From assembly GCF_028389875.1 (NCBI RefSeq), contig NC_084702.1, positions 47,181,053 through 47,245,052 on the forward strand: a stretch of 64,000 nt of DNA. The letters are read 5' to 3'. A model generated the notes under the pieces. It was not told the DNA's origin and searched no databases. It saw nothing but the letters and a program-made list of their open reading frames with translations. The first letter of the stretch is position 1. Every line of letters begins with the position of its first letter. Of this stretch, positions 30,860 through 42,300 are shown piece by piece. Source of the DNA: Rhea pennata (taxonomy: Eukaryota; Chordata; Aves; Rheiformes; Rheidae). The position numbers and the translations under genes are program-made.

Positions 30860-30865
30860 TTTATT
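30860..30865 (-). terminator. LNPEP: LNPEP distal poly(A) signal
   Basis: AATAAA on the - strand, followed after about 18 nt by a U-rich/GU-rich stretch (30820-30845). This pairing of hexamer and downstream element is the most convincing 3' end signal between the LNPEP stop and the intergenic region. Confidence 0.6.
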
Positions 30866-31706
30866 TCCATCTCACAAAAAGCAACAGTGTTTACAGTACA
30901 CATGCCTTTCAAATCAGTGCTGGTTATATTTCTCTGAAATATAAAGAAAATAAGCTTTTTCTCCCTTTACAAGTCAAATGGACACATTTGCATACTATAT
31001 ATATACACATATATATTTATATAGCTATGTACACACACAAACAATATTCAAAACCCCTCCCCCTAAAAGCAAGTATTGTACAGCCTGGAATTTTACCACC
31101 CACCACTCGAATACATGTAAATTTACACTGTCTTGAATATTTCTACAGTGTTTAAAATGCAAAGCGTGACCTTTTACAAGTACCTACAATATGTAACATT
31201 TCCAAATTAACTTCTAAGGTTTTCTTTAGGGATACCGAACTTCAACTACACTTAACTAAGACAGGGCTCATTCCTCACTGCAAAAATTTATTTATTTTAC
31301 ACTATATATTCAAACTACTCTGTTCTCCAATTTTTAGGATAGAAAATCTTTACTTCATCTTTAAGAATTCAGTTCAAATTAGACCATATTTTAATCCATT
31401 CAAGCTAGTATATTTTTTATAAAACTAGATATTTTAGATTTTACAGTAATTTGTTAAATACCACCACAACTAATTCAAAAAAGATGCCCGTCTCTCAATC
31501 TTGATCAAAGCTAAATACTCACATATAAAAGTCTGTATTTCTACAACAGCAGCAGGTTTAAGTAAAATAGCAAAACTAGAGATTTAAATTCTTCAGTAAT
31601 ATGACCTGAGAGTTTAAATGTGGTAAATGTCTTCATTATATTTTTTTCTAGAAATCATGTGAAACCATGTTTTAAAAAAGTAACAAAAAAAATCTTTGAA
31701 CATTTA

Positions 31707-32039
31707 GTAGCATCTTGATAAAAGTGATAAACATAAATAGAATTACTATTAAAATAAGTTTACACAAGCACTTTATTTTAAATGCAAAACATCTATCATG
31801 CGGCGAATCAACTGGACTATGTGACACACGATTTAGGAACATGCGGGAAAAAATGTATATGACTGAATGAATCAAGTACATATAAGTGAGAATGGTTACT
31901 GAAGCAGCACTATGTTAAACTTCAGAGTGCAATGAAAGATAACATCTTCTAGCAAAGCAAAGGAAGGAGGATCCAATTTGTCAGAAAAAGGAATGTTCCA
32001 CCAAGCAGTAAACAGGTGAAAGACATGGAGTCACAAAGT
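31707..32039 (+). repeat. Diverged direct duplicate, copy B (inside LNPEP 3' UTR)
   Basis: Partner of 25218-25560, same orientation. Shared blocks start at GTAGCATCTTGATAAAA and end at AACAGGTGAAAGACATGGAG. It is not a repeat family that I recognise. Confidence 0.7.
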
Positions 32040-32073
32040 AGTATTTGCACCCTCCAACATCCATCACCCTCTA

Positions 32074-32111
32074 CAAACAAACAAACAAACAAAAACAAAC
32101 AAACAAAAAAA
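32074..32111 (+). repeat. (AAAC)n microsatellite
   Basis: AAAC units, partly interrupted, ending in A8; lies in the probable LNPEP 3' UTR. Confidence 0.95.
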
Positions 32112-33846
32112 ACTTTCTATAGTACTTGGCCACCAAGAAGAAAATAATTAATTCCAAGATTAGGTATCTTGTAGCTCATTCTTACAATGTACGTTGTTCA
32201 AAATCAACCATCTTAGATGCTGCAAGATCTCTGAAGTTGTTACTTTTACGGCAAGCAGCATCTTCCTATGCCTTTTAACTGCTAAATCAGATAACAATAT
32301 ATTACAGTCAACAGCCCAAACAAGGTCTCTAAGAAACCAGCACATTGCCAATCTCGGAGAGATGTGGTAAGGGGAAATTTTCAATATTAATTTAAAAAGA
32401 ATCAGCTTGACAGCAATGCAGTGCCTGGGAGGAACTGCAACATTTCAGGAAAGCTTACACAGTCTTGCTTCAGTAGTTCAGTAATTGGAAGATCTATGCT
32501 GAAGTACAGTTTACATCACATTTATAGGAAGCAAGGAAAGCCAACGTTGCTCAGTATTCTCCTTCTGCCATGCCCCATCCATCAACACAGATTCACATAC
32601 ACATGAAACTGTTTGTATGACAAGAAAGTCCCATTAGCAACCCTCTTCTGCTTTCCCATTAGCAGGGAAGTGAACAATTTTGCATGCTCTGAGACATGAA
32701 GTCTCCAGCCTCTAACAAAAAACATCTTTGGGCTAGAAATGTTAAACTTGTCAATTTAAGAACAAAACCTCAGTTGGTTCCTGCAGCAAAGTAGGATGCA
32801 TATTCTAGCATATCTACTGCCATACGACTTTAATTATAAGTCATAAGGCACAATGACCTTGATACATTGGTCCAGTCTGTACATAGCTACAGTCAGTTTA
32901 CACAGAAACACTTAACCTATTCTAAACTCCTTCACTCCCCATGCTACCATCTTCCCATGTCTCAGAAGTCTCATGCAAGCTGAGAACACATCATAAATTA
33001 TCTGCACTTCTTACTTCTCTTAATAAAAATCAAAGGTGAGTTGGTGGAGAGATCGTTCCTTTTTCTAGAGACAAAACTCAGAACTCAATGACTTCCTTAC
33101 ATTTTTTCTGGTAGGCTAATTTCACATAGGAAAGTGAAAAAGTTGCATAGAAGTGGAAAACAGATGAGCTATTACATGTATATTTATCACCACAGTCAGT
33201 TCTTAAAAATTGCAAGTGGTTTATTTATAAGCAGATGGTGCTGGACAGCAGCAAGACAACCAGTGCGTAACGGTTTTGAAGACAGTAATTTATGCAGTCT
33301 GACTGAATATAAACTATATAGCTCCAATTTATTAACCAAAAATCATCTCACATTGCAGCAGATGATACAAAGCTAACGGCATTTAAACCCAAAGCTTTTT
33401 ACAGGAAAGCTCTTCTGCTTTAAAGTAACAGTGGCCTAGGACGTACACAGACTCTGGTTCTGTAAGTTTTAACTAGAAAACACTACAGAAATTATGTAAA
33501 GAGGTGCTGTTGGCTACAATATAGATTTTCTTCTGACTGGAAGACAGAAAACCTAAAAAAATTGGTGAGATTTCATTCCTTCCCAGTTAAAGCATGACAA
33601 ACATTTATCTAAAGTGCAATGGCCTTAGCCATTCCAATCTTCCTAGTTTGTAATGAATTCAGAAATGGAGGAGTATATTTAAGCATTTCTCATGGAAGAA
33701 AGACTCCAACATAACTCTTAATACAGATAATTAGAAGTTCAGAGATTCCATGGCAGAAGAATAGTTAAAAAGCCCTCTACAACTGTTACTGAAAAGACTA
33801 TGACATCATTCATATACCAAAAAAGTTACTTAAAAGTTACTGTATT

Positions 33847-33905
33847 AAAAGCAAACAAAAAAAAAACAAAACAAAAAAGCTAAACAACAACAAAACACAC
33901 ACCCA
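33847..33905 (+). repeat. A/C-rich low-complexity tract
   Basis: AAACAAAAAAAAAACAAAACAAAAAAGC-type sequence. Confidence 0.8.
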
Positions 33906-36179
33906 AACCTCCCAACTTTCCCCACATTTTCAGTATCTGCTGTCTAAAACTCATCTATATGTTACTTCCTTGCAGAGAACTCATTACCAAATAAAGCTTT
34001 TGAACAAAATGGTACATTTTTAAATCCCACAGTTGTAAACAAGAGGAGGATGAGTTCTTTCTCTAGTCTGTTTCTGAAATTTATATATCTCAGTATAGCA
34101 GGCAGGGATGAGATAAACCATGTGTAAGGAAAGTGCAAGTTTACTACTGTCATTTAGTATGAAGTGACTGTAAAGAAAAATACATGAAAACTATGTACAC
34201 ACACAAGCATGGAACAAAGACAGTTCTGCAGAGAGTTCAAGGTTAAAAAAAGGAAGAAAAAAGCCCAACACATGGCAGTTGGTACAAATAATCCAAGAAC
34301 AAAGTTAACTAAAACTCTAATTCCGTAACTGTTAAGAAAGTATGATCTACTTTTAGCACTTACATAGCCAATTCCACCTTCAGTGCATGCAAAACGTGTT
34401 CGTTTCTGGACCTTTTTGGCAAACAAGTATTTTGCGCACTCTTAAAGTCTAACATTCTTTCTGATGACTTTGTGTCGAAGTCATCGAAATCAAAGCTGGT
34501 GACAAATTTCTGTTTCCCAGGGCTTCTGACAGATATTCAGAAAAGAGGGGAATAGTATGGCATGTCTTAAGTGATCATAGCTGACAATTTTTGCTAACCA
34601 AATGAATAGCAAATGCTGCAGTTCCGTAAGTGAAATTTCACAGTTTAAGTTACTATCTGGCAAATTTTAAGCCTAACAATTTAACTTTGATTCAAATTAC
34701 TGCCTTCTTCAGAATTTACACTGGTTGGAATTAAACTTAACAAATTTGAAAAGCTCAACTTTTAATTGGCAGCTGTTTATACTAGTTTAAAACTGATCGC
34801 ATAATTGAACTGTGGTAAGGTAAAATAGGTTTGAATGTGTGCATAAATCTACAACATGTGCATCTGTAGTGAAATGAACATTACAAAAATGAGATCTTCA
34901 GATAAATAGGTATGCTTATTCTTGCACAGGTTTTTTGTATATGCTATGCTTCATAAATGGCCTTGTTAACTCTTTCAGACAAGAGGGGCAGGTGGTACTG
35001 TAGGTATTTTGCCTCTTTAATGTGGCATTTCTGGTTTTAGATCTGTTTCCTTAGAACAATTTGAAGACTACTCCTTTGTTTTTTTCACAACAGTAGAAGA
35101 ATATACCATTAAAATCTAAATGATAAGCTTTCCTAATACTATGTTATACAAAATAAGCAATGCACACAAAATTATGCTAGTGAAATGGGAGGTAACAGGG
35201 GGAAAAGCAAAGGCTTACCTAAATCTACTAATTGCAGGCTCTCTGCAACAAGTGATGAAATTAAAATTCAGTAGTCAAGAGTGGACAAATCAGTAGTCAA
35301 TCTAACAAAGGAACCAGCCTGGAGCAACTTCCCATAGCAAACTCCTGCTGTTGCTCAAAGAGATTAATAAAGCATCATTAATTAAAACCTAATAATTAAA
35401 GACAAGATTCTCAAAAATGTCTAATGAATTCAGAGAAAAATTTCACAGTTACATAGGTGCTTCTGGAACTCTCATCTCTAAAATATTTGCTTTTGCTGTT
35501 TAGCTTTTTGCTTTTACATATGTAATATTAATACTCAGCCACTTTAGAGATGAAAGTGCATATTATTAGAACATTATGCTACTCTTTCTTATGATTTGGG
35601 TAAATTCTAGAGAACAACTTGAAAAGCAAAAATCAAGATTTGAAGCAAATCTGAAACTTATTTATTTCCTCTCAAACTGGTGTATCTTATGAGATCCATT
35701 AATACTTACATATCTGAAGTATGATTTTGTTTCACAACAGCTATTGTATCTACAAACATGAAAACTACTTACATTTTTTTGTGTTAAAAACCCTACTGCT
35801 CATCCATCAGTCTGCAAAGAACAAACAATTCGCATGGTAAATCTTTTCCTGCCTGTCAGTATTTACCTACTGTTGAAAAATTAGAACATGACTCCAGATG
35901 AAAGGGCATACATTGCAAACAAAATTATATATAATCATTTATGCAGATGTTTGGTCTATAGATGAAAACAGTTTCAGAATAAATACTTACATCCTGCCCA
36001 TAAATGCTCCAAGGAAAAACAAAACTTACGTGAGATGTGCCCTGAGCTATCTAGACTCCCTAATAGTGCAAACAATGTTGCAGCGATGCCTGGTTTCACC
36101 CTGGCTTTTGCAAAAGTAACAGAGCAACAGTCCACAAATTTACTGAATGGCTGAAAAAACATAGTATTATATTCATTCA

Positions 36180-36311
36180 CTACAGCCATTCTTGTAGTTT
36201 TGCTAAGTTCCTTTCCATCCACTGGATATTGAACTGAATTTTATCAATTGCCTCTTTTACACAACGCAGTTGAGAGCTCTCCTCTGATCTTGACTCAAAA
36301 AATGTCTTCAC
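36180..36311 (-). CDS. LNPEP: LNPEP exon 18, C-terminus and stop
   Basis: Coding part is 132 bp: [20 protein letters not shown], then [20 protein letters not shown] and WL followed by TAG at 36180-36182. The terminal helix N-I-Q-W-M-x-x-N-L matches LNPEP better than ERAP1, whose protein continues further. Acceptor TTCTTGTTGTGCAG. Confidence 0.96.
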   Translation of the reverse strand: MKTFFESRSEESSQLRCVKEAIDKIQFNIQWMERNLAKLQEWL

Positions 36312-39300
36312 CTGCACAACAAGAAAAAGTAAGTTTTAATTGAAATCAATATAGGCTACACAAATAGTTTCAAAAGCAAAAGGCTACAAGTGCATGTAGA
36401 AAATCAGGAATCGCGTATCTACGTGGTAATAGTAGGATTCCCAAAATGTAAGGAGAGCATCTTTCACAGAAACCGCAGCAATAACAAAATTACCTGAGTA
36501 AGAACATTAGGCTAAACCATTGTTGACCCCTGAACCTCACTGACCCTTGAAAAAGGGAGATATAGAGGGGAGACAGAGATTGCTGAGGTACCACATATTT
36601 TAACTGATCCTCAACTGCAACAACAGCTCTTTGAAATTGCTGACAGTCAAAGTAAAATACAGCAACATTTCTAGCTCTCCATCAGATCCAGAGATGCAGG
36701 AAGCATAGCTTGTTTACAAATTCTATGCCTAAAACTCAGTATCTCTATTACGTGTTCTAGTGAACAGGAAACTAGAACACAAATACCCAACTCTGCCACA
36801 GTTTCAACATGTAACCTTCAGTAAGCTTATTTCCCACCTGTTAAAAGGGGACAGCCATAGCTGAATATCCTTGTGAAAAGGCCCTAAGGATGGCAAAAAT
36901 ATGCCTTTTCCTCATTCCCCAATTAACTTAAATGCATAGCATTGGCACTAGCGACCAAAGCTTTCTGGTAGTTTATGCCACCAACCTCAAGTAGATGTGC
37001 CTTTGTTGAAAACTGACAAGTTGACCAACTAACAATATTCTGGATAGTGTATGAGCCTAGGTGAAACCTGAAATACAAACACAGAAGAAAACACCTAGGA
37101 GATACAAGTTCAGAACATGTACACATTCTTACTCTCGCTTTTTGTTTTACAGTTGAAAATTGTTAAAAGCATTTGAGTAACTTTGCACAACTCATTTTTG
37201 AAAGAGATGTAAGCCTTTAGAAGTCTAAGTCTGAAGAGCTGTAACCCTCTAAAAATTGAGCTTTAAAGCTAAAGACATGTAGTTTTTTCAAACTTCTACC
37301 CCAGCTCCAAAGTAAAGAGTTGAAGACATCCCATACTGAATATCAAAACCTGTATTTGCAGTATGCATTCCAAAACTTTACAATAATCAAATTCACCCCT
37401 AGATTTCATTTCAAGCACAACAATTTTGTCATACTGATTATTAAAAGCTTGCTAGAACAGGAATTTTCTTACAGCAGAAGGTTTTTGCTTTGTTTCTTTT
37501 TCTTTTAAAAGCAACATGAAGCTATTCCAAATTTGGGAATCAAAATACAAGCTTTCCAATAACAGTTAGCTTTTTGAAGACTCACAGACCAGTTCTCCTA
37601 CTGGGTAGCCAGCTAGGCTGATTAAAGAGAACTTTATTTTGAACGCAAGAGGGATTTTCTTGTTTGGTTTCAGAATTACTATAAAAAGAGAGAAGAAAAG
37701 CATGCTGAGAGAACTCCGTAGATCTCCTTTTGAATGCATTTGATTCACATAAATCCTGCATTCGCAGCAATTGTTTTAGAGACAGCATCCTTTTAACAGG
37801 AATTGAAATCAGTATTTTCTAAAGTGAGTACAAGACTCAGGCACCAAAATCCCATCAACTAACGAAATACTTTAAAGTGTATGCTCCAACCTCCTTCTGA
37901 AAAAAAAAAATCACATTTGAAAACAGGCTTAAAAATCTTAATCCAAGTCTTCTTGTATGAAGCTAACTATTTATTATTTTGCATTTAAAAGAAACAGGTC
38001 TTTTGCCACTGAGTGTGAAATTTCAGCTACATTAAAAAAAAAAAAAAATCATACTTTCGTGTAAGCTTTTCCCAGTTCTCTTTAACAAAGTCCCAGGCCA
38101 GCAAATATCCAGGCAAACTCTGGCTAACAGTTGCTATGATATGTGAAAGCTCCTGTGTCCTGATGACTTCACCCTCAAGGCTGTTTTGCATTAACCTAAA
38201 AGATAAAGCTATGAAAAGGGACAAGAAAAAACAAAGAACAAAACAAAACAAAACCAACCACCTACAACCCATTCACGACTCCTTAAAATTCTCCTGCTAC
38301 TCCTGAGTTAAAAGAAGATTCTGTAACAGACCTAACTATTTCTGGCATCTGGAGCACACTGATGCTGCAATTGATATCCACCATACTCACTAGCCTTGAG
38401 TTTCAAAGTCTTAGCCCTAAGTCAAGCATCTGAATTTTCATTCTTTTCTGAAAAGACGCAGTAAACTCTCACAGCTTGTAGGAGAAAATATAATTCATGG
38501 ACAAGTCAAGAGAGGGAAGCTATAACAATAGTCACCCATCAGGATACTTATGGTGTATGATGTTGCATGGTACTATGTAGCACGGAGATTTGGTCTTATG
38601 ATAGGTATTTAAGCATAATACAAGGCCAAAATTTCATCCAAAGAAATAAAAATCCTATTTATAATCCTAGTTACAAAGACATATGAGTTTCTGAAGACTG
38701 AATAGAACAGTCTGCAGCTGTGTTATCATTCCAGCAATGCAAAGCATTTAACTCCAGTTGTTTTTTTCTGTGTGTTCCAAACTGTGTCAAAATTTGTCTT
38801 TTTGAATTATTCTGTTACATAAATTGTTTGTAAGGGTAAATATCAGACTCTTGATGCTCACGGAAAAATCTAGCTAGATTTTCTTTAGCATTCAGGATTT
38901 CATTTTACAACAGCAAAGACTACAATCTATTCTTTCAAAGAAGGTTTTTAATGCTTCAGATTTACATAATATATAACTTTTTGGCTGTTACATACCAGAT
39001 CAGCCTTCTGACATCATCTGTGCTGGCCAAAGCTTCAATCATTTTGTTCTTTTCTGCTTCTGATACTGAAGAGGAGTACATCTTTAAGAGGAATTCCCAG
39101 CCATCATTAGTTTTGGCTCCAGCCACAAATACAGCTTTCATAACATCACTAGGCACACTACAGGGAAAAACAAGTGAGAGGAAGGGGGTGGGGGAAGGGA
39201 AAAAAAAGCATGTGTGTGAGAGACAAAAAATGCTCATCTCGGGAAGGAAGAAGTCATAAAATAAAAGAAGTAAAGTAAAAATACTAGAAGAGATGCCTCT

Positions 39301-42300
39301 CATTAGAGCAATTTAATTCTGTAACAACAGTAAGTTTGCTGGATACAGGAATTCATGCCATTCTAGTATTTTAACTTACTGGGAAAAGGAAATTACATTA
39401 GTCACATGAAAGCATAGTAAATGGTACAAGAATCTGAATCATTTTCTGTGGCACAAAATCCACATAAACCCGGAGCAGAGCGAGTTCTACGAGATAAAAA
39501 GGTTAACTTTGATGCTGCTACTAAGTAATTCTCCTTGAGCATGCAGCTTAGGAAATGCAGATGGAAACAATTTGTGGCTGGTCTTGCAGTCACACTCAAT
39601 AAGACTGAAGACAAAGTTTTAAATTCTAGTACAATTTTCCCTCTCATCTTGAAATAGCAATTACTTTTAGACAAGCAACAGTAAAAGACATAGAATGAAA
39701 CACTATCAATATTCAGACCTTTGTTCAAAACATAGGAAGTAGCAAGAAAATAGATAGATAAAAATAGTATTAGGTTATTTTTTTTGGTACCTCATTGTGC
39801 CATTAGAAATCATCCACTTCTTAAACATCTCATTGGCAGTTGTTCTACAGTTGCTTATATTATGAGTGCAGGCAAAAGCCAGCAGTGTTGACCGCAACTC
39901 TCGTTCAGACAGGGTCCCATCATCAGTCCAAGTTTGTTGGTCAATTTTATTTCCAAACAGACTTTCTATTCTATGCTAAAGGAGGAAATATGATTAGCAA
40001 CAGGGTAAGAATCTACCTCAAGAGATTTTTCCATATATAAAATAAGCAAAAAAAAAACGGGGGGGGGGATTTTTAAAACTATGGAAAATCAACATAGTAC
40101 ATTTTCATGTTTCTATTCCAATTAACATGCACCATATTTTATTGCCTACTTAAATGTCAGACACCACATACACCTGAAAGATATGCCAGGTCAATGCCTC
40201 GAGCTGCACATGCAAACTGAAAACTACTCCTTGAACTAGTGTTCATGGGAAGACTGTAGTAGTTGAACTGAACTTTAGGCATAGCCTCTATGACACACTG
40301 AAGAGTGGCAGTGTTTTCTGAGCAAAATCTAATACACTCTGCAGGCAAAACATAGCTTGCCCTACTTTTCACAGCATCTGATTTGTAGCTTTTTGGTTCT
40401 TTAAGTTTCTTTAAGCACTCATATTTCACCCTTATCTACAATATATAAAAAAAGAATATCCACTATTTTATCTGGACATTAAAAAAAAAAAAAAATAAAA
40501 GCTTTCATTCAAGCCTAAATCCCTTTGCTCATGTTCTACAATACAAAGCAACAAGCACCTTTTTCCATATTCTTCCACTGGTTTAAAGGAGGCTTCAAAA
40601 TAGCAAGGCAGAATGAAATTTGAAAGACATTTCCACAGCAAGAACCAAGCCTACAATGTTTGTTTCATTGCTAAGACTGTAGTTAATCTGTTTCCCCAAC
40701 TGCAATGCAACAATGACAACCATTCATGTACTTCTAGCTTTTACAGAAAACGGGAGGTTGAAGGTTTCTATTGTGTCTATGCGAAGTAATAGCTCTACAA
40801 ACTCCAGCCACTTTAATGAGTTTCTGAAATAACATAGAAAGAGCTATTTTCTCTTATTCTCTGTACTTGAAAATGTCATGGATTAATTATGTCTGTGCTG
40901 CATTGACCTTTATAGTCACTGTAGTAAATACAGAGTCACCACAAGGTTCCCACTGCATTACAGTTCCTACAAAACACTGAACAAAAACAAAAGTCAATCT
41001 GGAATATTTAGCATCTCAATAAGAATCCATTACTACTTAACAAAAGCAGACAAGATTGGCAACAATCTAAATCTTAATCCAACTTAACCAGATTATTGAA
41101 TTTGTTCAACGACCAATACTGAAGTGGATAATTTAACTGCGAATGAACATTACAGCAAATTATTTCAAACAACAATTTACCAAAAAACTAAGACATACCA
41201 TTACTCGTGCTGCCAGTATTTGTTCACCCTTTTTCTCTAAGAGGTTGTAAATAAGACTCATCTGAAACAAAGCTTGAGTGAGTGGTGCAGTGCTGCTCTC
41301 TCTCTCAAGGTAATCGATCAGCTCAAAGGCCATTTTCAGAGACTCCTTTCCTAAACTATAATGTTAAGAAGCACAAACAATTAAAATTCATTCTGGAATA
41401 AAAGTGCTCCCTGAAATAAGATCAGAAGAGATACTATCTATCTTAAACAAGTTATAATATTCTCAATTACATTAGAAGAAGGATCAGTAGGCAGAGGGAG
41501 TAACATAAGAAACAGTGTAGACACAGACAGTTTCATATTCTTATGTTAAAATGAAGATAGTAACTATGGCCATTAATATGCCTCAGTAAACAGTAACTAA
41601 GTTATGAAAAAGATGACTGAAGAAAAAATAAATCATAAATTAGGATAATCAGATACAGGAAGCAATGACTGAAGAGGCCATCCAGTATATTCAACCTTAC
41701 CTGGGTTGTAGAGCCAATAGCAAGAGACAAAAGAAGGAGTCAGTAAAAATTTTAAAGGCAAATAGTTTACTTCTCTAAGATGGGAAACTTGCAGATAGAG
41801 TACAGAAGAATAGTATACTAGGCAGATACCAAATACCAAAGAAGATACTGCCTTCCAGCAACAAAAACTACCATGCGCCCTTTGTGATGCAAAGAAATGG
41901 ATGCTGCTATTAAGAACAAGGAGATTAAACCTAACGTTGATACAGAAGCATCAGTGAAAATTAAAAATTACTTTTACTGAATAGAGAGTAGTTTCAAGAG
42001 GCTAAGGAAGACTTAAAACTTCCATGAGGTAGTCCTCTCCAGAATCCAAGACTGATCATCTTTGACTTTGAAAAAATCTAAACATTAACTATGTTTTCCA
42101 ATACAAAGTTCTTACCCTGCAAGGCTGAAGATATTGTTGATCAAATTGACTCTGTCCTTAGAGCTCAGAACAGTATGATTTTTTTTCAGCAGATCAATAA
42201 GCGTTTTCCAGTCTTCAGTATAGTGTACTATGTAATAACCACTCATTTCCACATTGAACTTTATCCATTCCACCTCTTCTGGAAGTTCAATGACAGCTAA

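Larger units (their letters stand above)
30840..36179 (-). other. LNPEP: Probable LNPEP 3' UTR (about 5.3 kb)
   Basis: This sequence follows the LNPEP stop codon without any CR1 or SINE insertion that I recognise. It ends at a canonical AATAAA (30860-30865, - strand) followed by a T-rich/GT element (T8GTGT12 on the - strand), a good downstream processing signal. Long LNPEP 3' UTRs are known in mammals. Internal alternative AATAAA sites occur near 31289, 33225 and 35658, so shorter isoforms are possible. It contains duplicate copy B (31707-32039) and an (AAAC)n tract (32074-32111). Extent is inferred, not proven. Confidence 0.55.
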
